Below are positions 38,029-46,855 of a stretch of DNA of 64,000 nt, piece after piece. The stretch is from positions 186,001 to 250,000 of the forward strand of contig JAXHLY010000003.1 in NCBI GenBank assembly GCA_034521715.1. Direction: 5' to 3'. The translations under genes were made by a program, and so were the position numbers. This stretch comes from Methylohalomonas sp034521715. Its GTDB lineage: Bacteria > Pseudomonadota > Gammaproteobacteria > Methylohalomonadales > Methylohalomonadaceae. How positions within the stretch are numbered: position 1 is the first letter of the stretch; each line of letters starts with the position of its first letter. The notes beneath the pieces were generated by a model. The model did not search any database. It had not been told where the DNA came from and was given only the letters and a program-made list of their open reading frames with translations.

Positions 38029-38047
38029 GCCGGCATGGAATGCCGGC
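38029..38047 (+). terminator. hairpin after OmpA-like gene 2
   Basis: GCCGGCAT-GGA-ATGCCGGC, perfect 8-bp stem 30 bp after the stop, but followed by TCGTTAATT rather than a T-run, so a weak terminator. Confidence 0.6.
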
Positions 38048-38183
38048 TCGTTAATTATGGTTGCTGATCAGGTAAGCGCGCCGGCGGACCGGTGTCGTAA
38101 TAATTAAGGCGATAGTGTTGCTGTGTAATAATGTATCCGGCGTTTCGCATAATGCGGATGGCGGGATCCATCCAGAGGATAGT

Positions 38184-38372
38184 ATGAAAAAATCAGGCAA
38201 AAACAAGACTGCCGGAACTGCCGGCCAGACAGGCGGGTATGGTGTTCATAAAGCTGTACCCAATGTGCCCATCAAGGAACCATTCAGTATGGTTACCAAA
38301 ATAGATATGATCACAGCGCTGTCGTTTGCAGCTACGGGCAATGACGGCCTCATGTGCCAGCAAACATGCTAA
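38184..38372 (+). CDS. possible small protein, function unknown
   Basis: 62 residues: MKKSGKNKTAGTAGQTGGYG, then VHKAVPNVPIKEPFSMVTKID and a short hydrophobic end with two cysteines. A ribosome-like AGAGGATA lies before the ATG. The Lys/Gly-rich start is unlike a random frame, but no family is recognised. Low confidence. Confidence 0.3.
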   Translation: MKKSGKNKTAGTAGQTGGYGVHKAVPNVPIKEPFSMVTKIDMITALSFAATGNDGLMCQQTC

Positions 38373-38480
38373 CGTTCGGAACGGCGCCAATGAGCGGTAG
38401 CTCTATCCGAAGCTCAGCAGAACACGGGTATCGGCATTGACGACTTTTTAATCCGTATTAGCATCTGGATAAAATACCGG

Positions 38481-38975
38481 CTATAGCGGTATTTCGTTCA
38501 AACAGCCGGTTGTAACATCGAATACAAATCCGCGTACGGCCTCTTTTTTTGGAATGAACGGGCTTGCGGCTATACGCCGCATGGACTGGCGCACGTCTTC
38601 CGCCGGGTCGTCAAACGCATCCAGGGCGAACGGCGGCCGGATTCCCGTTTCCTGTTCGATCTGTGCCTTCAGTTCGTCGTCACGAAAGGTCAGCATGCCG
38701 CAGTCGGTATGGTGAATCAGCACGATTTCCCCGGTGCCCAGCAGCCGCTGTGAGATCGCCAGTGACCGTATGACATCGTCGCTCACTACGCCTCCGGCAT
38801 TACGGATCACATGGGCATCGCCCTCGCCAAGCCCGAGCATGCGGTAGACATCCAGCCGCGCGTCCATGCAGGCGACGACTGCGATCTTTTTGCCCGGCGG
38901 CATGGGCAGATTGCCCTTGTCGAATTTCGCCGCGTAGGCCTCGTTGTTCTTCAGCAGTTCGTCGGTGGTGCTCAT
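38481..38975 (-). CDS. beta-class carbonic anhydrase
   Basis: A 164-residue zinc enzyme interconverting CO2 and bicarbonate. It has the zinc motifs CMDARLD (about residues 36-42, Cys with the Asp-Arg dyad) and HHTDCG (His-x2-Cys, about 88-93), and VIRNAGGVVSDDVIRSLAIS between them. Length and layout match the short beta-clade enzymes. The start MSTTDELLKNNEAYAAKF has a plausible ribosome site. Intact. Confidence 0.92.
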   Translation of the reverse strand: MSTTDELLKNNEAYAAKFDKGNLPMPPGKKIAVVACMDARLDVYRMLGLGEGDAHVIRNAGGVVSDDVIRSLAISQRLLGTGEIVLIHHTDCGMLTFRDDELKAQIEQETGIRPPFALDAFDDPAEDVRQSMRRIAASPFIPKKEAVRGFVFDVTTGCLNEIPL

Positions 38976-39152
38976 GGTCAGGCCTCCCGTGACTGGTATA
39001 CGGATTCTCCAGTGGAATTATAGACATGGTGCGAGGCCTCCTGCTCGGCCGCCATGCAGACCGGTGCCTAGAGCGGCAGCCGCATACCCTGCGGCGAAGC
39101 CCTTTATCATCTATTATTCCGTTAACTCCATTCCTGCCGCCATGCGTATTTC

Positions 39153-39602
39153 ATGATGAAAGCCATAATTCACTGGCAAGCGGGCGTGTTGTTGTTTGCG
39201 GGCATGGCCGCCGCCTGTTCAATGCCGCAACGACAGGTTCTGGTCACCATCGCCGATGCGCGAGTACACGCCGCCCGGGTCATCGACACGGGCGAAACCG
39301 GCGATTCCGTGGGCGATATCCTGGTATTCGTTCAACCCCTGCTGGATGAAGCACATCGCCGGATTGGCAACAACAGCGGCATGTGCGTACGGACACGCGT
39401 CGGGCACAGCCTCCAGTGCCAGTGGACACTGGCCTTCGAGGACGGGACAGTCCAGGTAGCCGGAAAGGAGTTCGAACGGGGTGAATCGTGGGTCACGATC
39501 GTCGGTGGAACGGGAAAATATGCCGGCATCAACGGCGAGATGAAATCCGTGAACAACGACGATGGCACCTTTACCCAGACCCTGTATTACCGGCTTCGCT
39601 AA
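39153..39602 (+). CDS. lipoprotein with allene-oxide-cyclase-like barrel
   Basis: 149 residues. The lipobox MAAAC follows a hydrophobic leader (WQAGVLLFAGMAAAC), so it is probably a lipoprotein. The mature part (MCVRTRVGHSLQCQWTLAFEDGTVQVAG, then TIVGGTGKYAGINGEM and GTFTQTLYYRL) has the strand pattern and GGTGKYAG motif of small dirigent/allene oxide cyclase-like beta-barrels. In bacteria their ligand is unknown. It is followed by a hairpin terminator at 39694. Confidence 0.6.
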   Translation: MMKAIIHWQAGVLLFAGMAAACSMPQRQVLVTIADARVHAARVIDTGETGDSVGDILVFVQPLLDEAHRRIGNNSGMCVRTRVGHSLQCQWTLAFEDGTVQVAGKEFERGESWVTIVGGTGKYAGINGEMKSVNNDDGTFTQTLYYRLR

Positions 39603-39693
39603 CGTTTCGCCGGGACAGTCTTTTCTGTGGTTTGATTAGGCATACAGTCAGCCTTAGCTGAGCTGATTGCTGATAGTGGTTTGCCAAGACGTA

Positions 39694-39725
39694 GTTAAAA
39701 AGGCCACCGAAGTGGCGTTTTTAAC
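39694..39725 (+). terminator. hairpin terminator after the lipoprotein gene
   Basis: GTTAAAAAGGCCAC-CGAA-GTGGCGTTTTTAAC: 14-bp stem with one mismatch, GNRA-like loop and T-run; 92 bp after the stop. Confidence 0.7.
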
Positions 39726-39861
39726 GAAGACTGGCGGGAGGCGACGAGCTTACGGCCTACGTCCCTGTAGGCCACCCTTCGGGCCGCCGTCATTGCGCTC
39801 CAACGTTCCGATTCATTCGAACCCGCTACGTTCGTTCGATTTCGGCATCATCCGGTTCAAT

Positions 39862-39890
39862 AAAAAAGCCTCCGCAAGGGAGGCTTTTTT
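39862..39890 (-). terminator. terminator of the tmRNA gene (bidirectional)
   Basis: AAAAAAGCCTCC-GCAAG-GGAGGCTTTTTT: strong stem with A-run and T-run, 7 bases beyond the tmRNA 3' end. Confidence 0.92.
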
Positions 39891-39896
39891 ATTGAT

Positions 39897-40254
39897 TGGT
39901 GGAGGCGGCGAGAATCGAACTCGCGTCCGCGGGTCCTCCGCCGTCGGTTCTACATGCTTAGTTGTCCTATTGATTTAACTGTCTGCTACCCGGGCAACAG
40001 GGAGCACAGACAGCGAGTCCGTTAGGGTTTTAACGACTTGGTTCCGGACAAACCGCATCGCGATCTTGTGAGATATGATACTCGATGGCTGAACGCACAA
40101 GCACGGCTTCAGTCGAGCATTAGCCGGGTTTAAGCGGCTAAGGCGTAGTTGTCGTCGTTGGCAACTATATTGGTTGCAGTTGGATTTACGAGGTGTACTG
40201 CGCCTCGGCATGCCCCTCAGGTTTTGTGACCCACGTCGAAGCCAGGTCGCCCCC
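39897..40254 (-). ncRNA. ssrA: transfer-messenger RNA (tmRNA)
   Basis: A 358-nt one-piece tmRNA that rescues stalled ribosomes with SmpB. The 5' end GGGGGCGACCTGGCTTCGAC and the 3' end with a T-arm (GTTCGATTC) and CCGCCTCCACCA form the tRNA-like domain. The tag frame at 40130-40162 reads GCC AAC GAC GAC AAC TAC GCC TTA GCC GCT TAA, giving the degradation tag ANDDNYALAA, a typical gammaproteobacterial tag. It lies 112 bp downstream of smpB on the same strand and has its own terminator. Confidence 0.97.
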
Positions 40255-40366
40255 AGGGAAAACATTATTGCCCCTCTGGCCAGGCTAGAGGGGCGTAAAT
40301 CATAACAGAGGAGGAAATGATTTGTATCGATTAAGACTGCTGCAGGGCAGCCGGGTTCCCCTGCTT

Positions 40367-40846
40367 TCAGATTTTTTGCTTCAGTAACCGGCTGCGCTCG
40401 CGGTTCCAGTCGCGCTCCTTGTCCACTGCCCGCTTGTCGTGTTCTTTCTTGCCCTTGGCCAGCCCGATTTCCACCTTGGCGCGGCCGTTTTTCCAGTACA
40501 TGGCCGTGGGCACGATGGTATAGCCCTTGCGATCGGCGGCCCCGATCAGTTTGGCAATCTCGCGACGGTGCAGTAGCAGCTTCCGGGTCCGCTGGGGATC
40601 CGGCTGAATGTGTGTCGAGGCCGTTGGCAGCGGCGTAATGAGGGCACCGAACAGCCAGGCCTCGCCATCCTTCAGCAGAATATAGGATTCGCTGATCTGG
40701 GCCTTGCCCGCGCGCAGGCTTTTGACCTCCCAGCCTTCCAGGGCAATACCCGCCTCCAGCCTCTCTTCAATGAAATAATCATGGCGGGCCTTCTTGTTCA
40801 GCGCGATAGTCTTGCTGTGGTCTTTCTTGTCTGCCTTGCCGGCCAT
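40367..40846 (-). CDS. smpB: SsrA-binding protein SmpB
   Basis: A 159-residue tmRNA partner. Conserved features are IALNKKARHDYFIEERLEAG, GWEVKSLRAGKAQISESYIL, RTRKLLLHRREI and the basic tail KGKKEHDKRAVDKERDWNRERSRLLKQ that folds into the decoding centre. Intact. The adjacent tmRNA gene supports the call. Confidence 0.97.
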   Translation of the reverse strand: MAGKADKKDHSKTIALNKKARHDYFIEERLEAGIALEGWEVKSLRAGKAQISESYILLKDGEAWLFGALITPLPTASTHIQPDPQRTRKLLLHRREIAKLIGAADRKGYTIVPTAMYWKNGRAKVEIGLAKGKKEHDKRAVDKERDWNRERSRLLKQKI

Positions 40847-40977
40847 AATTATAGTGATAGCTTGGTTGGGGTATCTGCCCTTGCTGAATCGGGCGGTCCG
40901 GGTAAAGCAGCAGATTATAACAGGCGGCAGGCAGACTATGCCCGTGAACGCCCTGGGTAAGGAGAATAACTAGAAAC

Positions 40978-42351
40978 ATGCCCCGCACACGCAAATCCAT
41001 CCACGGCCAGTGGTCATCCCGCTGGGCCTTTATCCTCGCCGCCACCGGCTCCGCGGTGGGTCTTGGCAATATCTGGCGTTTTCCCTATATCACCGGGGAA
41101 CACGGCGGTGGCGCCTTCGTGCTCGTTTATATTCTCTGCATTATCGGGCTGGGCATCCCGATTCTGATGTCGGAAGTCATGCTTGGCCGCCGTGGCCGGC
41201 AGAGCCCGATCAACACCATGCGTACCCTGTCGGAGGAAGAGGGCGCCAGCCGTTACTGGCAATACCTTGGCTGGATGGGGGTACTGGCCGGTTTCCTGAT
41301 CCTGTCCTTTTATAGCGTGGTCGGTGGCTGGACCATGGCCTATGTGGTCAGGTCCGTGGGCGGGACCTTTGCCGGTGTCACGGCAACGGATACCACCAAC
41401 ATATTCAATAACCTGGTCAGTGATCCCGAACGCCTGCTGGCCTGGCATACCCTGTTCATGGTACTGACGACCATTGTCGTCGCGCGCGGCGTCCAGCACG
41501 GTCTGGAAAAGGCTGTACGCTTCCTGATGCCGGCGCTGTTTGTACTGCTGCTGATCATGGTCGGATATTCTCTCAGCACGGCCGCCTTTACCCAGGCGGT
41601 GCATTATCTGTTTACTCCCGATTTCAGCAACCTGCAGGCGGACGATTTCCTGGTGGCACTGGGCCAGGCCTTTTTCAGTCTCAGCCTGGGTATGGGCGCC
41701 ATCATGATCTACGGTTCGTATCTGCCGGCCAAGGCATCCATTTCACGCACGGCGGTCACGATCGCCTTCATGGATACCATGATTGCCATATTCGCCGGCC
41801 TGGCCATATTTCCGCTGGTTTTCAGTTATGGCCTGGAGGTGGGCCAGGGCACTGGCCTGATCTTCCAGACACTGCCCATTGCCTTCGGCCAGATGCCGTA
41901 TGGCACGCTGTTCGGCACGCTGTTTTTCGTGCTGCTGATGTTCGCGGCCTGGACGTCGTCGATCTCCCTGCTGGAACCGGCGGTGGCCTGGCTGGCCGAG
42001 AATCGTGATATGCGCCGGGTGAATGCCGCGATCATTGCCGGCATTATCGCCTGGGTCATGGGCGTCGGTTCCCTATTGTCGTTTAACCTGTTGTCGGATA
42101 ACAAACTGTTTGGCAAGACATTCTTCGAGCTGGTGGAGTATCTCACCACCAATATCATGCTGCCGCTGGGCGGTCTGCTGACAGCGGTGTTCGCCGCCTG
42201 GATCATGAAGCGCATGTCGAGTACCGAGGAACTGGATATTGGTGATGGTCTGGGTTACCGGCTGTGGCTGTTAGCCACCCGCTATCTGGCGCCGGCCGGC
42301 GTGACAGTCATATTTCTCCAGGCCATCGGCATAATCAATCTGGGCTCGTGA
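40978..42351 (+). CDS. sodium-dependent neurotransmitter:sodium symporter (NSS) family transporter
   Basis: 457 residues with about eleven to twelve helices. The N-terminal GSAVGLGNIWRFPYITGEHGGGAFVLVY is the unwound helix 1 region that binds Na+ and substrate in LeuT-type transporters; MFAAWTSSISLLEPAV contributes the second sodium site. It probably imports an amino acid; the exact substrate is unknown. It ends in a TCGTGA overlap with ratA. Intact. Confidence 0.92.
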   Translation: MPRTRKSIHGQWSSRWAFILAATGSAVGLGNIWRFPYITGEHGGGAFVLVYILCIIGLGIPILMSEVMLGRRGRQSPINTMRTLSEEEGASRYWQYLGWMGVLAGFLILSFYSVVGGWTMAYVVRSVGGTFAGVTATDTTNIFNNLVSDPERLLAWHTLFMVLTTIVVARGVQHGLEKAVRFLMPALFVLLLIMVGYSLSTAAFTQAVHYLFTPDFSNLQADDFLVALGQAFFSLSLGMGAIMIYGSYLPAKASISRTAVTIAFMDTMIAIFAGLAIFPLVFSYGLEVGQGTGLIFQTLPIAFGQMPYGTLFGTLFFVLLMFAAWTSSISLLEPAVAWLAENRDMRRVNAAIIAGIIAWVMGVGSLLSFNLLSDNKLFGKTFFELVEYLTTNIMLPLGGLLTAVFAAWIMKRMSSTEELDIGDGLGYRLWLLATRYLAPAGVTVIFLQAIGIINLGS

Positions 42352-42776
42352 CCGACATTCAGCGTTCCGCACACGTGCCTTACACGGCGGCACAGATGTA
42401 TCAGCTCGTGAATGATGTCGCGGCGTATCCACAGTTTCTGCCGTGGTGTCATCATGTCGATATTCTCGATGAAGGTGAGCGCGAGCTGACGGCCCGGGTG
42501 ACACTGTCACTGGGCAAACTGCAGCAGAGCTTTACCACGCGTAACCGTATGTATCCGCATGAGTCGATTGAAATGGAACTGGTTGAAGGCCCGTTTCAGC
42601 ATCTTATGGGTATATGGGCATTTGAGCCGCTGGATTCCGGTTGCCGGGTATCGCTGGATATGCGCTTCGAATTCAAGAGTAAACTGGCACGCATGGCGAT
42701 GGGCGGACCGTTCCACAAGGTGGTCAATAGTCTGGTGGATGCGTTCATTCAACGCGCCCGTTCGGTCTATGGCTGA
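42348..42776 (+). CDS. ratA: RatA/COQ10-type START-domain protein
   Basis: 142 residues from a GTG that overlaps the transporter stop. The START/polyketide-cyclase fold shows SAHVPYTAAQMYQLVNDVAAYPQFLPWC near the N-terminus and VNSLVDAFIQRARSVYG at the end. E. coli RatA was described as a toxin blocking ribosome subunit association, and homologues resemble mitochondrial coenzyme Q-binding Coq10. It is paired with rnfH as usual, overlapping it by 8 bases. Confidence 0.9.
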   Translation: MTDIQRSAHVPYTAAQMYQLVNDVAAYPQFLPWCHHVDILDEGERELTARVTLSLGKLQQSFTTRNRMYPHESIEMELVEGPFQHLMGIWAFEPLDSGCRVSLDMRFEFKSKLARMAMGGPFHKVVNSLVDAFIQRARSVYG

Positions 42777-43062
42777 GTGTCTTCATGTGGAAGTGGCGTA
42801 TGCACGTCCCGGCGGGGTTTTCTGTATACCGCTGGAACTCGCGCCCGGGTCGACCGTCGCCGACGCCATCCGTCAATCGGGCTTGCTGGAGCAATGCCCC
42901 GAAATCGATTTGTCGGTGAACCGGGTCGGTATTTTCGCCAGCCTGTGTGAACTCGATCATGAGGTCGCTGCCGGCGATCGGATCGAGATCTACCGGCCGC
43001 TCAAGATCGATCCCAAGGAGGCGCGCCGCCGGCGTGCCGCCAGTCGCAGTAGCCGGCAGTAA
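42769..43062 (+). CDS. rnfH: RnfH ubiquitin-like protein
   Basis: 97 residues with a beta-grasp fold: HVEVAYARPGGVFCIPLELAPGSTVADAI, IDLSVNRVGIFASL, and GDRIEIYRPLKIDPKEARRRRA. It is the usual partner of ratA (ratB in E. coli). Function is not settled. It ends at the base where the next gene, a B12-type permease, starts. Confidence 0.92.
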   Translation: MAECLHVEVAYARPGGVFCIPLELAPGSTVADAIRQSGLLEQCPEIDLSVNRVGIFASLCELDHEVAAGDRIEIYRPLKIDPKEARRRRAASRSSRQ

Positions 43063-44039
43063 TGTTCGCCCGGCGTTTTTTCCTGCTGTTTGTTGTTCTG
43101 CTGGCCAGCATGGTGTTTGCGCTGGTCACGGGCAGCATCGAGATCAGTGCCGGCGATCTGCTCGGCACATTGCTGGGCGGGGGCGATCCGCTGCAGCAGC
43201 GGGTTATCTGGGAGCTGCGGCTGCCGCGGGTCGCCAGCGCTTTCACCGTCGGCGCCCTGCTGGCGCTGGCCGGTGTGCTCATGCAGGTGCTGTTACGCAA
43301 TCCGCTGGCCGAGCCCTATATCCTCGGTGTCTCGGGTGGCGCTGCGGCCGGTGCCCTGCTGGCCCTGATGGCGGGCATGGCCGGTGTCTGGGTCAGCGGC
43401 AGCTCGCTGCTGGGCGCACTGATTTCCATGCTGCTGGTGTTCGCCCTGGCGCACGGCCGCGGTGACTGGCAGCCGCTGCGGCTGTTGTTGACCGGCGTCG
43501 TGGTGGCCGCCGGCTGGGGCGCGCTGATCAGCTTTCTGCTGGCCATCAGTCCGGACCAGTCGTTGCGGGGCATGCTGTTCTGGCTCATGGGCGATCTCAG
43601 CCAGGTGCGCTTTACTGCAATGCCCTTGCTTGTACTGATTGCCGGTACCGTGCTTGCCATGATGCTGGGCCGTCAGCTGAATCTGCTGCAGCGCGGCGAC
43701 CTGGAAGCCGCGGCACTGGGTGTTTCGATAACCCGGCTGCGTATCGTGCTGTATCTGCTCGGCGCGGTGCTGACCGCAACGGCCGTCATGCAGGCCGGCA
43801 CCATCGGTTTTGTCGGCCTGGTTATACCCCACCTGATGCGCATCTGGCTGGGTACCGACCACCGCGTCCTGTTACCGGCGAGTGTGCTGGCGGGCGGCAG
43901 CCTGGTGGTGCTCGCCGATACCCTGGCACGCAGTCTGCTGGCGCCTCAGCAGCTGCCGGTCGGTGTCCTGACCGCATTCATCGGTGTGCCGGTGTTTCTG
44001 TTCCTGATGCAGCGCCAGGCCGGGGTACAGCGGCCATGA
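43062..44039 (+). CDS. btuC: FecCD-family ABC permease (probable vitamin B12, BtuC)
   Basis: 325 residues with about ten helices. Hallmarks are ELRLPRVASAFTVGALLALAGVLMQVLLRNPLAEPYILGVSGGAAAGAL, the GDLEAAALGVSI segment, and GTIGFVGLVIPHLMRIWLG that couples to the ATPase. The family carries iron-siderophore, heme or cobalamin; cobalamin is favoured because the nearby binding protein looks like BtuF and the genome has a B12-dependent nrdJ. The stop overlaps the ATPase start. Confidence 0.85.
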   Translation: MFARRFFLLFVVLLASMVFALVTGSIEISAGDLLGTLLGGGDPLQQRVIWELRLPRVASAFTVGALLALAGVLMQVLLRNPLAEPYILGVSGGAAAGALLALMAGMAGVWVSGSSLLGALISMLLVFALAHGRGDWQPLRLLLTGVVVAAGWGALISFLLAISPDQSLRGMLFWLMGDLSQVRFTAMPLLVLIAGTVLAMMLGRQLNLLQRGDLEAAALGVSITRLRIVLYLLGAVLTATAVMQAGTIGFVGLVIPHLMRIWLGTDHRVLLPASVLAGGSLVVLADTLARSLLAPQQLPVGVLTAFIGVPVFLFLMQRQAGVQRP

Positions 44040-44803
44040 ACCTGCTGGCCGCCGACAAGCTCCATGCCAGCATCGGCAACAAGCCGATCTGCCGGGACCT
44101 GGATTTCACCGTTCAGGCGGGCCAATGCTGGGGTATTCTCGGCGCCAACGGTGCCGGCAAGACCACGCTCCTGCATACCCTGGCCGGTCTGCGCCGGGCT
44201 GTCGCCGGCCGCATCAATCTCCGCGACCGGCCGCTGGATCAGTGGTCCATGGCGGAGCTGGCGCGTTTCCGTGGCGTGCTGTTCCAGGACAGCCACGACA
44301 CCTTTCCGGCCACGGTCATGGAGACGGTTCTGACCGGCCGCCATCCGTATCTGCACTTCTGGGAATTCGAAAGCAGGCGGGATTACGAGACGGCGCGGCA
44401 GGCATTGCGCCAGGTTGAACTCCGGGATATGGAATCTCGCCGGGTCGACACCCTGTCCGGCGGCGAGCGCCGGCGGCTGGCCCTGGCGACATTGCTGGTC
44501 CAGGCGCCGCAATTGTTGCTGCTCGATGAACCGAGCAACCATCTTGATCTGCGTAACCAGGTGCGGCTGCTGGATGACCTGTGCCGGCAGACGATCGCGC
44601 GTGAAGGCGCGTTGATCATGAGCCTGCATGACGTCAACCTTGCCCAGCGGTTTTGCAGCCACGTCATATTGATGTTCGGTGACGGCGCTGTCTGTACCGG
44701 TGCAATTACCGATACCCTGTCAGAGGATACCGTCAGCCGGTTGTATAATTATCCCGTGCACGCGGTGCAGGACGGGAACAGGGTTTTGTATTCTCCCGAT
44801 TGA
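44036..44803 (+). CDS. btuD: ABC transporter ATPase (probable vitamin B12, BtuD/FecE type)
   Basis: 255 residues. Walker A GANGAGKTTLLHTLAG, signature LSGGERRRLALATLL, Walker B LLLLDEPSNHLDL and switch histidine in MSLHDVNLA. It powers the permease encoded just upstream (4-base overlap). Intact. Confidence 0.9.
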   Translation: MNLLAADKLHASIGNKPICRDLDFTVQAGQCWGILGANGAGKTTLLHTLAGLRRAVAGRINLRDRPLDQWSMAELARFRGVLFQDSHDTFPATVMETVLTGRHPYLHFWEFESRRDYETARQALRQVELRDMESRRVDTLSGGERRRLALATLLVQAPQLLLLDEPSNHLDLRNQVRLLDDLCRQTIAREGALIMSLHDVNLAQRFCSHVILMFGDGAVCTGAITDTLSEDTVSRLYNYPVHAVQDGNRVLYSPD

Positions 44804-44838
44804 TCAGCGTATTTCTCCGCGGCTTCCAGAACCCGCGC

Positions 44839-44852
44839 GATTCACTATTCAC
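44839..44852. repeat. two heptamers (GATTCAC, TATTCAC) at the btuF stop
   Basis: On the minus strand these read GTGAATA-GTGAATC; the btuF stop TAG (44845-44847) lies in the first. A short, probably decayed example of the heptamer family. Confidence 0.55.
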
Positions 44853-45720
44853 TTTTCGTCCGCGCCTGTTCCAGTATCCGGCACAGTTCCGCGGCGCCCT
44901 CGAGCAGCCGCGGACTGTGGCGCTGCAGGAGGTCCGGGTGAATCAAATACAGCTGCTCATGCCGGACCGCGGGCAATTGCGGCCACTGGCGCCAGTTATT
45001 CAGCCAGGCCGGGCGCTCGTCGTGACTGCCGCCGGCGATGATGACCTCGGGTGCCGCCGTTAATACGGCCTCGATCGAAATCCGCGGCGCGAGCTGGCCT
45101 ATGTCGCTGAATACATTGCGGCCGCCGCAGAGGTGGATGACTTCGTCAATGATGTGGCCACCGCCGATAGTGATAAGCGGCTCGTGCCAGATCTGATAAA
45201 AGACAGAAACCGGTTCGCGGCCGCTGTATTTCTGTTCGAGAGCCGCCAATCGCTGACGGAAATCCTGTGCCGCTGCTGCTGCGATTGCCGGCGTGCCGGC
45301 CAGTGTCCCCAGGTCCTCGATGGTGGCTGCGATGTCTTCGAACGTCCGCGGCTCGGAAATATACACCGGCAGCTGCAGCTGCTGCAGATGCCGGACCTGT
45401 CCGGCCGGGTTACCGCTTTGCCAGGCCAACACCAGGTCCGGTTTTCGGGCCAGTATGCGCTCGATATCGAAGCTGTGGGCGTCACCGACCCGTGGGATAT
45501 CACGGGCAGGCGGCGGGTAGTCACTGTAGCTCACGACGCCTGTCAGCCGATCACCGGCACCGGCGGCAAACACCAGCTCGGTCAGGTGCGGAGAGAGGCT
45601 GATGATGCGGCCGGCGGGCTCGGCCAGGCGGATTTCAGTGCCGGTGTCGTCGGTGACGGCCGCCGCGGTAGCCGGTCCAGTCCATAGCAGGAATCCGAGG
45701 CACAGCAGGTAACGGCTAAT
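44845..45720 (-). CDS. btuF: cobalamin-binding periplasmic protein (BtuF-like)
   Basis: About 291 residues. A signal-like start (YLLCLGFLLWTGPATAAA) is followed by the helical-backbone binding-protein fold: RIISLSPHLTELVFAAGAGDRLTGVVSYSDYPPPARDIPRVGDAHSFD and the VFYQIWHEPLITIGGGHIIDE segment, both characteristic of BtuF-like proteins. It faces btuCD, so the full transporter is present. The start is unusual: no ATG or GTG is in frame near the signal peptide, and the best candidate is ATT at 45718-45720 overlapping the bamE stop; a TTG lies about 36 bp upstream. An indel at the start is also possible. Confidence 0.85.
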   Translation of the reverse strand: MSRYLLCLGFLLWTGPATAAAVTDDTGTEIRLAEPAGRIISLSPHLTELVFAAGAGDRLTGVVSYSDYPPPARDIPRVGDAHSFDIERILARKPDLVLAWQSGNPAGQVRHLQQLQLPVYISEPRTFEDIAATIEDLGTLAGTPAIAAAAAQDFRQRLAALEQKYSGREPVSVFYQIWHEPLITIGGGHIIDEVIHLCGGRNVFSDIGQLAPRISIEAVLTAAPEVIIAGGSHDERPAWLNNWRQWPQLPAVRHEQLYLIHPDLLQRHSPRLLEGAAELCRILEQARTKSE

Positions 45721-46267
45721 ATTCGTCGCCGCCCGGGCCGCCCTCGCCCGATTCCTCAATGATATCGATGTTTTCCTCGGCACGTCCTCCGGTCTCGTCT
45801 TCGCCCTCAACCCTCTCATCCGGCCTGTCGATGAGGCGCCCGAACAGGCCCGGCTTGGGGCGGTCCGGGACCTCGTACGATTCCGGCTGCTTGTCCGTTT
45901 CCGGTTCGGCGAGCAGGTCCGGGTTGACGACCTCGATGTCACCGCTGATATGGGAGAGCTGTTCATTGTCGTTAAAATGGAGGGTGACATGGCGCTGCTC
46001 GCGCACCCGGTCACTGCCTTGCTTGAAGGTATAAATGTACTCCCAGCGGTTGCTGTGGAAAGGATCGACTATGACCGGTGTCCCCATGATGAACCTGACC
46101 TGGTCCTTGTCCATGCCGGGCTTGAGCTTGTAGACCATGGATTGTTCAATGACGGTACCCTGCTGGATCGGGATGCGATAGACCCCGGGGAGTTTCCAGT
46201 TGTAGTCTGCACAGGCGCCGATAATCACCAGCGTGGCACCTGTTAATAAAACCCTGACTGAACGCAT
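45716..46267 (-). CDS. bamE: outer-membrane assembly lipoprotein BamE
   Basis: 183 residues. Lipobox LVIIGAC puts the lipidated Cys near residue 19. The BamE/SmpA fold follows (KLPGVYRIPIQQGTVIEQ, LKPGMDKDQVRFIMGTPVIVDPFHSNRWEYIY). It belongs to the BAM complex that folds outer-membrane beta-barrels. The C-terminal acidic, Pro-rich extension (about residues 125-183, ending ESGEGGPGGDEY) makes it much longer than the roughly 113-residue E. coli protein. It is divergent from fur, the common arrangement, and adjoins btuF. Confidence 0.93.
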   Translation of the reverse strand: MRSVRVLLTGATLVIIGACADYNWKLPGVYRIPIQQGTVIEQSMVYKLKPGMDKDQVRFIMGTPVIVDPFHSNRWEYIYTFKQGSDRVREQRHVTLHFNDNEQLSHISGDIEVVNPDLLAEPETDKQPESYEVPDRPKPGLFGRLIDRPDERVEGEDETGGRAEENIDIIEESGEGGPGGDEY

Positions 46268-46444
46268 AAATACTGACCCGTTGGCGGTAAGTTCAGGCGC
46301 ACGAACCATTGTGCCCCGGCGGTTTCGAAGCCTGCGATTATAAATGAGTATGCCGGGATTTTCCGGTATGGATTGAGTATAATTTGCCTTATTGCCCACG
46401 CGGGAAGCAATACAAACACCCGTCCCTTGGACAGGAGCCCAACG

Positions 46445-46855
46445 GTGGAAGCACAGGATCTTAAAAAAGCCGGACTTAAAGCAACCCTGCCCAGAATACG
46501 TATTCTCCAGATTCTGGAGGATTCAGACCAGAAGCATATGAGTGCCGAGGATGTCTACAAGGCGCTTATTGATGCCGGAGAGGAAGTCGGCCTGGCGACG
46601 ATCTATCGCGTACTGACACAGTTCGAGGCGGCCGGGCTGGTGATGCGGCACAATTTTGACAGTGGTCACTCGGTTTTCGAGGTCGCTGAAGGCGAACACC
46701 ACGATCACATGGTCTGCAGCGAAACGGGCGAAGTGATCGAATTTCAGAATGAGCAGATCGAAAAACTTCAGCGCGAGATTGCCGAAAAGCACGGCTACGA
46801 GCTGATCGATCACAGCCTGGTTCTGTATGTGAAGCCGAAGAAGGGCAGGAAGTGA
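46445..46855 (+). CDS. fur: ferric uptake regulator Fur
   Basis: 136 residues from a GTG (VEAQDLKKAGLKATLPRIRIL). It has the winged-helix core LATIYRVLTQFEAAGLVMRHNF, regulatory metal ligands in HHDHMVCSETGEVIEF and the dimer-domain end KHGYELIDHSLVLYV. It represses iron-uptake genes with Fe(II) as corepressor. It lacks a C-terminal second CxxC pair seen in some Fur proteins. Its TGA stop lies inside the first heptamer (GTGAAAC) of the array that separates it from recN. Confidence 0.95.
   Translation: MEAQDLKKAGLKATLPRIRILQILEDSDQKHMSAEDVYKALIDAGEEVGLATIYRVLTQFEAAGLVMRHNFDSGHSVFEVAEGEHHDHMVCSETGEVIEFQNEQIEKLQREIAEKHGYELIDHSLVLYVKPKKGRK

Noticed and set aside
39667..39978. 103-residue plus-strand frame ending GENRTRVRGSSAVGS
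   Set aside because: It reads through the tmRNA terminator and the antisense of the tmRNA 3' end; a known kind of false gene.
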